A DNA stretch of 60,000 nt, from assembly GCA_002633005.1 (NCBI GenBank), contig NMRA01000023.1, positions 242,580 to 302,579 on the forward strand, in the 5' to 3' direction. Shown piece after piece: positions 1 to 11,520 of the stretch (the stretch's first letter is position 1; each line of letters starts with the position of its first letter). This DNA comes from Phoronis australis (lineage: Eukaryota; Phoronida; Phoronidae). The notes beneath the pieces were generated by a model. The model was not told the origin of the DNA. It saw nothing but the letters and a program-made list of their open reading frames with translations, and made no database searches. The translations under genes and the position numbers were made by a program.

Positions 1-7
1 GTAAAAG

Positions 8-856
8 ATGGAATTTTTATCAAAATACGTCATCGCGCTAAGCCTTATTACTGCTAATTTCCCTGGTGCAAGTCTTCGACAGGTGGCCACAAATTCCCAA
101 AATACCTAAGGTTACTATATTCGTGGACAATTGCGGTCAACAGGGTCAACTAACTGACAAAAAGTATGTGGATGCTGAAGCCCCGTGTGTGCTCTATGTC
201 TATGACTATGCAGTTCCATTCGGAGACTACACAACATTACTTGGTAAGTTTTTAGCACTGAATCAGTTTCTATCAGCATCGTTCGGTGATGTTATCCCCA
301 CCAGTTACCCCCAATGAATAACAGGTTTATTGAGTGGAAATACATGTAAGTGTTTCTTTTAGGAAACTCACCCGATGTCGGGTAGGCTAGCAGCACATAT
401 TCATATTGTCCTGGGTGGGAGTGCTCCCAAAATAAGAGGTGTATGGTACGTGATGCACAGAAGTCAAGGGTGACTTTTTCACAGCAGTTTCTCTTCAAAA
501 CTATGCTGTTTCCAATAAAATTCTCTTGATGAGTGAGTTTCCTTATTTTGTCGTGGACCCCACCCCCAGGACTACCAGATCAGTTATCGAATTAACATGA
601 ATAAGCCTTAATTCAGTAAATGTCGTAAATAAGACTTGGGTACAAAGGTTATTATTTTCTACACATAAACATGAAGATGAAATGTCAAGTATGTTCTGCC
701 TTACAAAAGTAGTTTTGTCTTGTCTTTTCTTTTGCAATTTGCCAATATTTCTCCGACTATTCTATTACAGGTGAGAAAAAACAACTGAAACCAACCGCCC
801 GACCATCTACTTTACCTTTGGTCAAAGTGAAAAGCAATCCTTCAGCAATAACCTGA
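8..856 (+). CDS. Two-exon gene fragment, unidentified, possibly secreted
   Basis: An open frame runs to 243 and ends at a strong donor (G|GTAAGT, intron phase 1). The acceptor at 769-770 (TTCTATTACAG) restores the same frame, and the terminal exon 771-856 reads GEKKQLKPT...SAIT before a TGA. Phase agreement across both sites is the main support. The exon has motifs such as VTIFVDNCGQQGQ and VLYVYDYAVPFGDY, which I do not recognise. The 5' end is unclear. An ATG at 8 opens a signal-peptide-like stretch (MEFLSKYVIALSLITA) in a different frame that stops near 109. The downstream frame is closed by a TAA at 39-41. So this is either a frameshifted small secreted protein or an internal exon whose acceptor lies at 41-42, 71-72 or 81-82. 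No clear AATAAA follows. Confidence 0.45.
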
Positions 857-2660
857 GAGAATTGAACGTAATTCATAAATTTAGCACTTGATATGCCTGA
901 TTATGGACTCCGTCGCAATGTTGTTTCTTTCTGTGCTTTTTCAGTTTGCCATTTGTTTTTAAATACACTGACAATTGTTTATTCTCGAATCTTGTGTATA
1001 GCAGATTCTTATCCAGCTAGCTACAATTGAAAACATACAATAAGACAATCGATGCAGTCGCTGAATGTCATTTCCCCATAATGTGTACCAAATTGAAAAG
1101 TTTTTACCAATAGTATAAAGCCTTTCTTCTGAAAGGAAAATTTAATGTCACTCAGCTTTTGGCTTTCATTTCACTGGGATCTAGTTTCAATGGCCTATAG
1201 AAGTGCTTGTAAAAAAGGTCCAGTTTCAACACGTGGCTTTCTTTCATGTAACCTCATTCAGCCTCAATAACATCCACAATTAGACCCTTGAAGGTGCACA
1301 GCAGCATATCACTTGAATCGTTTTGACCCCAAAATCAGACCCTGAAATAGACCAGAGTGTCACTAGGTCTTCTTTAGCTTCAGTCCCTCATGTTTCATCC
1401 AGGAAAGGAAATAAGCTATTGTCCACACATGACTCATTGCCTATGAAAGGGCATCCTCACCAACAAGGCTTATTTGTGTAGCAGTCAGATATAGTTCGTC
1501 TGAATACACAGACAGTCCACTTGCACATTGTCTTATGGAACCTTAGTACTGAGATTCACATTTCTCCAGGGCCACTGACTTGTACATTGTGCCATGCAGC
1601 ACTGCTGGTGTGTGGAAGTGTTGTGGGAAGAGAACGGAGTAACAAAGCTTGTCTATGATACAGCTTGAAGTGGCCTTAAAATGTCACTGAACCTGGAACA
1701 AATATTGAAATATGAATAATTAAGTACTCCAGATTGGATCAAAAATGTTATCCCTGTTTTTCAAAAATGTATGGTGACTGCTCTACAGCTTCACATAAAA
1801 TTAAACACTTACTATTTTCAGAAACCAAGAATGTATTTAATAAGTATTGCATAAAACTATGTCTTTATTTTTTATTCCTAGTCATAACAATTCTTTAAAC
1901 GCATCACTTTTCTGCAAAATATACAAGTTTTTTGAGAAAACTTCAAACCTTTGTTACCCATTTTCAAGCCTTTTTAATTTTGATACTTTCAGCAATTTTT
2001 AACTCAGATTACAGGTTCATGGGTCTGTCAAGCATACTTCTAGTCGAAGGCTGAGGGAACCGTTTCTCAGACTTTTAATTTTTCTTCTAATAGAAGATGT
2101 GAAGACTTGGGTTATTTAAAAATGATGGATAATCTTTCTGTTGTTTAAGAGTAATTACAAATAGTAAGGCACCATCAAAATGCAATTTTCACAAAAATGA
2201 CAGTCATTTGAATTTATAACGACTTGCAACATTTCAAGGCATGAGTTAAGACTATTCAGTCACTGTGAATTCAGAAAATGTAATATATTTTCATGGGTTT
2301 ACAATTGATACAAGTAGCAAAACAGTTTCATGAAATCAACTTGAAAGGACTTCATGAAGGTTAAGAATTACCTCACCATGCTCTTTTCCCCAAACATGTA
2401 TTACTTGTTACTTCCACACATTCAGTTGTACCAAATATTACAACCCCAACCCGCCATGCCAATCCCCCGCTAAGGACCTGAATAAGTAAATTAAGAAAAT
2501 GACTTACATACCTTTCTTTAAAAATAGCTGTTCCTTTTCAAAGGCTTTGTTCGTTGTCTCCAATATTGAAAGTAGGCTTTGACAACAGATCTGGACTTGA
2601 TGGGAAGATCTTGTTGGTTAGTTGCAGTCAAATGCTAAAAACCAATTTTTGTCCTTTCAG

Positions 2661-2769
2661 GGACGGTGCAGAAGCGATGCATATCTCCTCTGCACGGTAC
2701 AAGCCTTCAAACCTAAAAACCAAAGGTTACGTGAAAACTGACGTGATAGATTTCCATTTCAACGTGTAA
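2661..2769 (+). CDS. Possible terminal exon, unidentified
   Basis: A good acceptor (TTTGTCCTTTCAG, ending at 2660) is followed by an open frame ending YVKTDVIDFHFNV and TAA. The residue mix looks protein-like. The frame needs two bases from the preceding exon, so it does not match the phase-1 donor at 243/244. It would have to belong to another transcript or to an exon I cannot see. It could equally be chance. Confidence 0.25.
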
Positions 2770-2966
2770 TAGATTTCCAGAAGACATATGATAGGGAGTA
2801 AACAAATAGTCTAATGCATATATTTATCACTCACGTACCCTTTGCCAATGGGATTGGATTGTAATCTTAACTCATTAACCTGTATCGAGTTGACAGCATA
2901 AACATTCAGCAGTGATTGATGTAACTGTCACTGATAAACTTTTAGAAATCATTCCAAACAATAATA

Positions 2967-2992
2967 ATGCTTTGACGTAATGCTTTGACGTA
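2967..2992. repeat. 13-bp direct duplication
   Basis: The 13-mer AATGCTTTGACGT occurs twice head to tail. It is a short local slippage duplication containing the tetramer ACGT. Confidence 0.8.
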
Positions 2993-3324
2993 CGAAAAGA
3001 TCCTGATTGCTACGTCAAGTATCGTATCACATATCACAACATACAAAGATTAACCAGACTCTGGCTGGCGACTGACTGCCGCGAAGTCGACATCGGCGAG
3101 TGCCTCAGTTAACAGGCATCGGTAGAATAATCATGGAATAATCGTTAAAATAATCACAAACCTTACCTTTGTATGAGGTCGTGCTTACTTCCTCTCATAG
3201 AAGCACCCTTTTTACGCAATCTCAGATTCAGTTGGCACGGCTGCAAGCCATTTCACCATGTATTTAAAGGGCTCGCGAAATCAAGGCTGTTAATCTATCA
3301 CCACTAGTACACGCACGCCCTCTA

Positions 3325-4035
3325 GTTATTGTAGATTTTCCGAATAGCCCCACTGTAGGCAACACTGGGAATTGAGCTCCGTTAATTCTGTTTGTCAACT
3401 CGTTGTGAAACTTATATCGCAGAGCCAACGACCGACGGGAGTGCATGCAAAATCTGGGAGACAATTCCGACACTCACCTTGCCCGTTGCCAGCCGCTTAA
3501 ATGAAAAATGTCATTTTTAGCATAATTCTCCGTCTTTTAAGCTTTGTAACAAAGAAAGCCTGACGTTTTGAAAGCAGTATGCTCGTGACACGCGCACGCG
3601 CCGTCCTAATACATCTCTTGGGACATGATCACAGCTTTGCAGCAGCAAAGTTTGATCTAAGACTCGTTTTGCTAGTCTTAAAAATGATAAAACTTGTAAC
3701 GAAATCAAACCAGTTCCGACAATTTGTTGTGAAATGTACACAACCTCGTGGCAGCGAATAACAGTTGGTAGAGGAATAAACGGGGGGAAAGAAACTGTTC
3801 AGGTCAGGTGGTGTAATCGCCGAAAGCCGACTTACAAGAGAGCACTTTGATTTCAGCAGTAGATGAGCGGTAGTACGCCAGATTTTCCAGCAATGGTAGG
3901 CTAAATAATTTGGTTTACTCAAAAAAGAACTTGTAACTTTTAATGACACTACTTTTGTGTCAGATTTTATTTAGTCATTTTTACCCACATCGACGCAAAG
4001 CTGAAGGTTTTGTGTACAGCTTTGCATCTAGTGTG
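3325..4035 (-). repeat. Dispersed repeat family R1, copy 1
   Basis: Read on the minus strand, this stretch aligns by eye with 41805-42530 over its whole length and with 8378-8800 in part. Shared landmarks in order are a TTTGCxxCGATGTGGG block, a CTGAxACAAAA..GTGTCATTAAAA block, an ACAACAAATTxTCGGAA block, a GGCGCGTGCGCGTGxCACGAG block and a CAGATTTTGCATGCAC block. The copies differ by many substitutions and small gaps, so the family is old. On the minus strand the THAP-like fragment at 4031-4192 lies just 5' of this copy, so the family may be the noncoding or decayed part of a THAP-bearing transposon. Confidence 0.75.
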
Positions 4036-4192
4036 AGCATAGACCTTGCTGATCGGCAATTTTGTCGCCAGTCCTCGTCTTGGATACAAATCTATTCCAA
4101 GCACGGCACAGGACGGGATCGGTGGGTACGTTGTGCAAATGAATGCCATTGCCGCTGATATTGCTACACCCGCAAACGCTCCAACGCGGCAT
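4031..4192 (-). pseudogene. THAP zinc-finger relic
   Basis: THAP domains are C2CH zinc-binding DNA-binding modules found in P-element-type transposases and in host genes derived from them. The minus-strand frame reads MPRWSVCGCSN, then a short segment with HLHNVPTDP, then RAWNRFVSK and finally GLCSH. This follows the family layout C-x(3)-G-C, an FP-like motif, a conserved W about 10 residues later, and a terminal C-x-x-H. The first zinc-ligand position is Trp (TGG) instead of Cys, and a stop follows directly after the CSH. The expected HF continuation is out of frame. The domain therefore looks decayed. It sits at the edge of repeat R1, which suggests transposon origin. No transposase catalytic core was recognised nearby. 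Confidence 0.55.
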
Positions 4193-4239
4193 TTTAGCCC
4201 AGAGATCGACAAGTACAGAACGTCCAAGAAATGACACTC

Positions 4240-5167
4240 AGCTGTTACGCAGTGTGGCTTCGGAGAAGTTTCGTGGCCACGATGATGTCACACGAACCAC
4301 TTAACGCAGATTGGTAGAGATTGTTACTGGGGCGCTCGAAGCGTCTACGAATTATGACCGGTGTAATTTGCGTCGCAATTAATTACTTTCTGTGGTATGT
4401 AAGAAGCAAAAACGTTATTTTTTGTACAATACATACATTCCTGGTGTCAAAAATGTGTTTTAACCGCTGGATGCTGCCTTTAAAGACTAATATTAGTAGT
4501 AAAGTAATACCAACACAAATAGGCTGAATGTTTATATTATATTGATATATTTTTACTAACTTGATGAATGCAAAGGAAAGAGTATATTTAAGGCATATGG
4601 TTTGTACAGATAAACGAAGTACCAGTTCAAAATTTGGTCCATTGATCTTCAGAATTTCGGCATTATATTTACCTTGTTGACTGTGAGAGTGTGTTGATTC
4701 TCAACTTCACCCACAGCGTTCTGTTTAATTCACTGCTATTCTTCAACCAAGGTTCATAATGAAGCTGAACGATTCAGCCAGTATACAGATCGTTGTTTCA
4801 AATAGCTTTGTTCCTACTGTTTAAACGGTATTGTTCAACTTCAAAGCGTGTGTAAGGAAGCTTCACAATTATTTGTTTTAGCTTTTTTCATCCATTTAGT
4901 CACCCAAAACTATTTTCTGTTTCAAAGGTCGTTTGGTTCTAGCACTGAATTTTGAGCAAGGCATTTAAAATAATTGCACTTCATTGGTTCACATTACTTC
5001 CTAAATAACGTTAAGTTTAGTCATTCCATCAATGTCCTGGACTCCCTGTGAGTTGCAATTTGCCGCCAATTATTGAACTTGAAACCTTTCTCATTAACGA
5101 TATTTCTCAGGCTCAATTGTTGGAACACTGTTTGACCGATTCATTGATTATGCTTTCCATGTCTTAC
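4240..5167. other. Unassigned AT-rich DNA
   Basis: Nothing recognisable was found. There is only one short open frame (4321-4527) with no protein-like signature. The last three bases (TAC) form the left target-site duplication of the following element. Confidence 0.5.
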
Positions 5168-5330
5168 TAGTCGGTGGGCCAGATTTTGTAGGGCCTCTAG
5201 AAAATGGTTTTTGTGAGTACTTTAGGGGGGCAATTTTATTTTGGTGTTTTTTAATTCATTTATTAGAGTGTTTTCAAAATCTAAAAAGTTACCACATATA
5301 AAGTTGCACATTTTTGAGAAATTTGAGTTT
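5168..5330 (+). repeat. Left TIR of the 3.16-kb element
   Basis: Inverted partner of 8170-8326. The outermost 17 bases are identical. A G-run (GGGGGG) here corresponds to a longer C-run at the other end. Confidence 0.75.
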
Positions 5331-5897
5331 AAAGTTGCCTAATAATCACCAAAGAGCTTAGTAAACTTATATTTGTAAAAACAACAGTTTTGGTGACTTT
5401 TTTGTAAAACAATATGGTCCCATCAGTGCCATTGTATTGAACAATATTACACTCACATTACAAGTTTTACTATGTAAATTGTTAATTAACAGTGAAATTA
5501 AAAAATGTAAAGAGACACCTAGTGGCGAAAATGCAAACTAAGTCTGAATGTTACTAGGAAGTTATTCTGGCATTGTCAGGCAACAAAAATAACACAAACA
5601 CTTGAGACTGGGCAAAATTTGTGCCTCAATGACTAAAACATTGACTAATGGTGTAAAATACAGCTTGTTTGCATAATACACCAGAAATACGTTATAGTAC
5701 AAAAACAATATAGGTGAATGATCTCTGTGAATGTGCACAAAGACTGTATGAAAATAATAGATTATTCTGACAGCGTTTATCAAGCAGTATGAGACAAATA
5801 CATGACAATGATCAAAGTATGTACTTTCTATGACTTAATCAACAAATAAAATTAACTTTTTAATACAAAAAAGGAAATAACGGGGTTGGAGGTCTAT

Positions 5898-6167
5898 TTA
5901 GGGTTGACTTGTCAAAGAACTATCCAATGTTATGCAGTCAGTGTTGCTGATGTTACTACAGTTGTCACAGCTGCACATTTCTGTACAGTTTGACCCAGCA
6001 TTGCAGCACAAACTCAGTTTCCCAGCACACATGTTCTTTTTGCACTTGCAGCGTTCATCGTTTAGTACTGTCAATGGAGATGCGGTCATTGCCATACATA
6101 TTAACTGCAAAGCTCCACCGCCAAGGAACCAACTATGGTCGATTAGAGAGGGTACAGCACTGCACAC
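5898..6167 (-). pseudogene. Cysteine-rich tail of a transposon-type protein
   Basis: The minus-strand frame contains RCKCKKNMC, then LCCNAG, then CTEMCSCDNCSN, and a stop follows about 15 residues later. The pattern C-x-C-K-K-x(2)-C ... C-C ... C-T-x(2)-C-x-C-x(2)-C-x-N is a metal-binding-like cluster. From memory of the family, similar clusters end many repeat-encoded proteins of aquatic invertebrates. A short WFLGG segment precedes it, as is also seen in that group. It lies inside the 3.16-kb TIR element and downstream of the 6365-6556 fragment. The function of such tails is not established. DNA or RNA binding is an inference. Confidence 0.5.
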
Positions 6168-6364
6168 TGGTGATTAGCCCGCAGGCAATGAAGGGTCAAA
6201 CACTAAGTCCTTGTTTGGAGGCGGGCACTATTTGGGCAAACGTTTGATTCAAAATATGTTATAATGGGCTGTGTTAATTAGAGTCAGCAAGTGAATTATT
6301 GAACACTAGCCTCAATTCACTTTCGTATCTCTTAGTCAGGCACAAACTACAACAGTGAGTAGCT

Positions 6365-6556
6365 TCAACAATATTTCTTAAGATTGCCTGTCCAAATAAC
6401 TTCATGCACACCAGCTTTCTGAAGAACAGCTTCAAAGTCTTGCTTTAGTTTTGAAAGGCAAATGACATCTCTTTGTGTTAGAAGCTTCGATTCAATGAAC
6501 TCCAAACAAAACTGTAGAAAAACATCTCTGAAAACTGTGAATTCGTCACTCTTCAC
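6365..6556 (-). pseudogene. Transposon protein fragment, unidentified
   Basis: A minus-strand frame of 63 codons includes FLQFCLEFIESK and KLKQDFEAVLQKAG, an amphipathic helical stretch, and ends WTGNLKKYC before the stop. It is protein-like in composition. It sits upstream of the cysteine-rich fragment, on the same strand, within the same TIR element. Both were probably parts of one protein now split by stops. No catalytic motif is visible. Confidence 0.4.
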
Positions 6557-8169
6557 AATCGTTGTCTTTCTATTTTTTATAGCATGATGATCTGTGGTAC
6601 TTGGCTTCTAAGACACAAGGTCTTTATCTTTGAATTTCATTTGCATATTCAGGGCTCTGGACTGAGCTGTTGCTTGCGATACAAGTCCAACTGAAAAAAA
6701 CCCGAACTGTTAACACTAATTTAACATTCAACTATGAGTGAGTTGGCATGCAACTTTTTCAGACGGACTTATCAGGAACTGATCCACCACCAGCCTAACA
6801 AATTTACATGCCGTCTGATCTGTAGCCTAATAATGTTGATCGTCTAATAATTAGATCAGTTGATGCAACTGAAAATAAATCAGCTGATATACCAGTGCAA
6901 TGATTGAAATTTAATTTTTCTAAATCAGATGCTCAAACCATAGTCAATCGATTTACACTTAAGGTAATCGACGTTTGACGAAATGGACAGTGGCTTCCAT
7001 CGTCCTCAAATTTCGACGGCGACGATGGCCACTTAGGCACTTTAATTTAATTATCATTGCAGCTACCTAAGTAATTAATGTTTACAAAAAATTGAGACTA
7101 CAGCAGGGGATGACGGCCACTTGGGCATGTTGTTTGCAACCATCTACTCCATTTAACCTTCTCAAAAATTTTTGACTTAAAGTGCTTTAAAATCACACCC
7201 ACAGTATAACGCCATAGGATTATCCCTTAGCGCAAGCAGTGTCGATGTGGCAACTGAATGGAGTGTTCGAAAAACAGGATTGCAGGAGTATTTGTTTAAA
7301 CTGGGAACAAATGAAAACATTAACGACCTCCTCAGAGGCATCTCTCTACGCGGTACTTCTAAACTTATAGGAACATAATTTGCCGAAAAGTATCCGGCAT
7401 ATGAAGTACCTATGGTATGATCATCGTCTCTACTGGGTCAGCAGTATTGTCTAAGGCCTAGGCAGCCAAGGGGCTGAACAAGTTAAAAAACAACTGGTGA
7501 TAATACTGAAACACACATGGAAAACACCAAGATGTATTTTTAAAAAACACGTACCTGTTTTTGAAAGCTATACTTCTTTCTCTTTCTTGAAATGTGGCCC
7601 ATAATGTACTTTTCCTGCTAACAAATGATGCACTCATGTTTCAGAATGTTCCTATCTTGTTCAGGTTAATTGGGTGTTTCAGATTTTGGAAGTAATTGAT
7701 TTTCTTGGGAAATCTTGGATAACATCTGTATCACTTTCAGCAACTTCAGCTTTAGTACTACTGTTGGTGCCTTGAAACGTTGCTATGCCGTTCTATGTCC
7801 TTTCAATTTTCTGGTCTGACACTTGGTATTCTAGTCTATAGCACTCAGCAGTATACTGTGTAGGCTACCAGGGCATGCAGCTGTTTTCTGCACAAACGTT
7901 TGTGACACCTCTTCTTCTTTTTGATCTACTGATCTACAGAGTTCCACAGTCAATCAGCTTTCGTCAGGAAGCTTTCCTAAGCTTCTTTAGGCTCTGACAT
8001 CACAATTTTGTGCTGTTTGATAAACCTTGAATTATACAGGCATCACACTCCATGGGAGCAGCCATATTGAAGTAACTAAGCACAACAATACAATCTGGCT
8101 CTCTGATTGGTCAATTCAATAGAAAAGCGTCATCAAGTGGCAGGAATGTACATCATATTTTGTGCAACA

Positions 8170-8326
8170 AAAACACCTTTTTTTAAAAAAATGTGCAAGT
8201 GTAGACGTGGGAACTTTTTGGAATTTGATTTCTAGGTATATTACCTAGCCACATAGAAAAAACTAGGTTGCCCCCCCCCCAAAGTACTCACAAGGATGAA
8301 CGCTACGAGATCTGGCCCACCGACTA
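8170..8326 (-). repeat. Right TIR of the 3.16-kb element
   Basis: Inverted partner of 5168-5330. It contains a run of ten C at about 8271-8280, the mirror of the left-end G-run. Confidence 0.75.
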
Positions 8327-8377
8327 TACAGCAATACTTACATTTATTGAGTGAAAGGCACACGAAACACCAAAGAA

Positions 8378-8800
8378 ACTGTGACACAAAATTTTTGTCA
8401 TTGAAAACTGCACAATTCTTTGAGCAAAGTAAATTAGTTCTACCACGATTTTGCTTACGAATTTGTGGAATAATAATATGTGTAGGTTTTCAGTGCCATG
8501 ACATAGAACAATGATGTACATGTATTGGGTACTTTCTTTTTTCCTACGCTTAGACCAAATTTTCTATTTCTCAAGGCTGCGTTCAATTTATAACCAATTG
8601 TAAGACTTCATTTCACTTCATTTCATTTCGTTTTAATTTTTTAGTCTTCTATTACCATCAAATGGATTTTCTCAGCAAATTTTGCTTCTGCCAGGTTGTC
8701 ATAATTTCCAAACAGATGTTGCAAAAATTAATAAATGGTGCGAGCGCGTGTCACGAGCCTGCCGTTTTTCATGTAGACGAGAGACTGCTTTGTTTCAAAA
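8378..8800 (+). repeat. Dispersed repeat family R1, copy 2 (truncated)
   Basis: Shares with the other R1 copies the GTGACACAAAA..GTCATTGAAAACTGCA block, the TTTTGCTTCTGCCA block and the GCAAAAATTAA..AAATGG..GCGCGTGTCACGAGC block. It lacks the THAP-side end. It starts only about 50 bp outside the right end of the 3.16-kb element. Confidence 0.65.
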
Positions 8801-9024
8801 GCCAGGCACATATTGTGACAACAAGGCAGTTAAATTTGTTATTCACGGTTCATCAGAAGAGATTAAATATAGTTATGTGTGGTATCTTGAAATATCTGTA
8901 TATCGTGGTTTGGTCGAGGCGTGAACAGACAGTGATCTCGCGAAAATATTTTACTCTTTGAATTCTCAGTTTTCAAACTAGCAGATAGAGATAAGAACAA
9001 GGTACACACACATTAATACGGATT

Positions 9025-9100
9025 GTTCTAAAAAACCCTCCACCCCCAAACCCTCGACCCACAACCCCCTCGACCCACGACCCCCTCGACCCTCAACTTG
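9025..9100 (+). repeat. C-rich inverted repeat, left arm
   Basis: Begins GGATTGTTCTAAAAA and continues as imperfect tandem CCCTCGACCCAC units. The reverse complement of 12852-12945 has the same order: GGATTGTTCAAAAA followed by CCCTCGACC-type units. Together the arms enclose the LINE at 9.5-12.5 kb. Confidence 0.65.
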
Positions 9101-9330
9101 TGGTAATAGAGGTACATGTATCTGTGCGCTTCCTATATATTTCATAATCTTATTACGTCGCTGAGTGACTTTCCCATAAGACATACCTACATGCGAGTCT
9201 GCTCTGGCTCAAGTCTGGTGATTAAAAACAGACAGTGGCGTGAGAACGTGGTCTTGAATAGCACATTGTAAGCGCGCTATCGTTGTCTCGGAAATAGTTC
9301 CACGAGCGGCTTCCAATGGCACAGTTCTAC

Positions 9331-9395
9331 TAAACTTAGGGAGAGAGTACGTTAACGTGAATGTACATAATTTCATATCTTTATTGTTTCCTATG
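9331..9395 (+). repeat. Short dispersed repeat, copy 1
   Basis: The block ACTAAACTTAGGGAGAGAGT and the following 40 bases match 27353-27420 with few differences, ending in a shared TTTATTGTTT. Confidence 0.75.
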
Positions 9396-9649
9396 AGCAT
9401 GCGCGAGCCTGTGTAGTTGAGTATTGCTAGAGCTTCACTATTTTTAAAGTTTTTTCACAATTTCCCAACCGCTCATAGAGTTTAAAGACATCGGAGTATC
9501 ATAGGATTGGCCTGTGTTATTGAGTGAGAATTGATTTTATTTTGTATACTACTACTACTACTACTCAATGGCCTGTATCCCGAATGAGACGGTACCTGTG
9601 TACGCAGTCTTTTAACAAAAATCGAAGACATTCGTTTTCTACTCCACAA

Positions 9650-10020
9650 GTCTATCGATGTCCTGTGTTTAGCAAAACATGGCTAAATTGTTTGATTTCC
9701 GACGGTGAAATATCAATTGACGGCTATAACCTGTGCAGAAAAGATCGGACTGAAAGATATGGGGGCGTGTCCCTTTGAATCAGAGACAGCTACACTTTCA
9801 GTGAAAGACCCGACATTTCCTCAGGCTCTGATGTGGAAGCTGTGAACTCAGATTGCCAAATACAAAGTCGATTTTTATACGTTCCGTGTACCGACCACCA
9901 AATGCCGAATACAAACCATTCTTGGAAAATATAAGTAAACTGATTGAGAGGGCGGTCGCCACCTCAAGGGAAATGCATGTGCTTGGTGATGTCAACATTG
10001 ATCTACTCAGTCAGGAAACC
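9650..10020 (+). pseudogene. LINE AP-endonuclease domain, frameshifted
   Basis: In one frame, KTWLNCLISDGEISIDGYNL followed by RKDRTERYGGV matches the endonuclease segment ending in the GGV turn. After a frame change, YRPPNAEYKPFLENI and then VLGDVNIDLL match the YRPP and GDFN blocks that carry catalytic residues. The Phe of GDFN is Val here. In active elements this domain nicks the target DNA to prime reverse transcription. Confidence 0.8.
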
Positions 10021-10974
10021 GTCATGAAAAAGCCTACCTCTAGCTGTTCAATGCACAACAATTACGTCATGTTATCGTCGAGCCGACCCGCATCACTGAA
10101 GCTGACTTCGAGCACCTGTATAGACCACATAATAACTCACGTGACTAACAACGAAGTGAATGCTTCAGGTGTTGTTGCCCTAGGAATATTAGTGACCACT
10201 CTTTTGTTTACATGGTTCGTAAGGGGAAGCGGACCAGGGTTCGACCTATCTATGTTAAAGCCCGTTCTTATAAACATTGTATTGCTTGGGACTTTCTGAA
10301 CGATATTGCCGCGTGTCCCTGGGACGTTGTCAATCTGGGCATAAATGTTAATGAATGCTGGGAAATTTGACACTAATATTTTAAATCATTTTGTGATAAT
10401 CACGCACCAATCAGGTCAAGTAAACTCAAAGCTGACCGACCTGAATGGTTAACTGACAACTATATTACCCTCTCATTAGACCGTGATTATTGGCATGCCA
10501 AGGCATGCAAATCAAGACATGTTGATGATTGGTCCAAGGCTAAAGAACTCAGGAATCGTTGCAATAATCTAATCAAAGAAGTAGCACTACCAAACTGAAA
10601 TTGAAAATGCAAATGATAGTAAACAACTATGGAAAACTTTGAATGAAAAAGGTTCTACCCAAAAAGGGGGATGATCGAATCCAATCTGTTTTAAACGGCG
10701 ATGCCGAATCAAGTGATCCCAAGAAAATAGCAGAAGAGTTTAATACATTTTTTTTACTTCAATGGGTAAGAAATTGGCCTAATTATTCTCTGATATGCAT
10801 CAGCCAAATGATTCTAGCCTATTACACTTCAAAGCATTTAAGTTTTGTGAAATCACTGAGGGTTTCATCTAAACTTAATCTGAACAAGTCGACTGGCATG
10901 GATGAAATTCCATCTAGATTACTGTAACCCGCGGGACCGTTGATCTGGAAATCACATTTATTTTCAACATATCG

Positions 10975-11520
10975 TTGGAAACTCAGTTTATACCAGCCGC
11001 ATGGAAGAAGGCCAAAGTGAAACCTATTTTTAAGGAAGGCGATAATAATATTGTAAACAATTATCGTCCAATGTCAGTGGTCCCTGTTATGAATTTTTTT
11101 GAAAGAGGTGTACACTCAAAAGTGTACTCTTATTTAAATTCCAACGATCTTTTATGTGATGAAAATCGGGTTTTCGCCCCGCGCACTCAACGGCTATTTC
11201 TCTTCTTGACCAAACTGACTACTTACTTGACAATATGGACTATGGTGAAGCTACTGGTGCTATCTTTCTGGACCTAAGGAAAGCTTTCGATACTGTTAAC
11301 CACAATAGATTACTGTTAACACTTTCTAGGTGCGGTGTACGTGACGCCGAACTCGACTGATTCAGTAATTATTTAAGTAATCGGAATTAAATCACTATTG
11401 TTATTTTGTGTATTTGAAAATGATTTACCCACGTAAGTGAAACAATGTAGAATTAGTTTGTATGCAGACGACACGGCCCTCTTTTTTGTTGCCAAGTCAT
11501 TACCACCTTAGCAGAAGAAA
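10975..11520 (+). pseudogene. LINE reverse transcriptase domain, broken
   Basis: Motifs in order are AAWKKAKVKPIFKEGD, NNYRPMSVVPV, LRKAFDTVNH and, after further frame changes, LYADDTALFF at about 11460, which is the YADD catalytic box. Parts needed between the boxes are deleted or out of frame. The following 11520-11700 keeps KTKVMTIG-like and YLGVMIDNNLSWDEH segments. Confidence 0.85.

Larger units (their letters stand above)
857..3320. other. Unassigned AT-rich DNA
   Basis: No convincing gene or transposon was recognised here apart from one possible terminal exon at 2661-2769 and a 13-bp duplication at 2967-2992. The short open frames present look like chance. Confidence 0.5.
5168..8326 (-). 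mobile_element. 3.16-kb TIR DNA transposon, decayed
   Basis: Both ends start with TAGTCGGTGGGCCAGAT in inverted orientation. Similarity continues inward through a GTGAGTACTTT-G-run block and a TTGCACATTTTT block, giving TIRs of roughly 160 bp. The trinucleotide TAC flanks both sides (5165-5167 and 8327-8329), which is consistent with a 3-bp target-site duplication. Inside, the minus strand carries at least two protein-like fragments: an open frame at 6365-6556, then a cysteine-rich tail at 5898-6167. Their order suits one transposon protein read right to left. No intact transposase exists. The superfamily is not assigned. The 3-bp duplication alone would allow a PIF/Harbinger-like group, but the TAC site is not the usual TWA. 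Confidence 0.7.

Noticed and set aside
6985-7035. Hairpin GTGGCTTCCATCGTC / GACGATGGCCAC
   Set aside because: Imperfect and isolated inside a transposon. No structured-RNA context.
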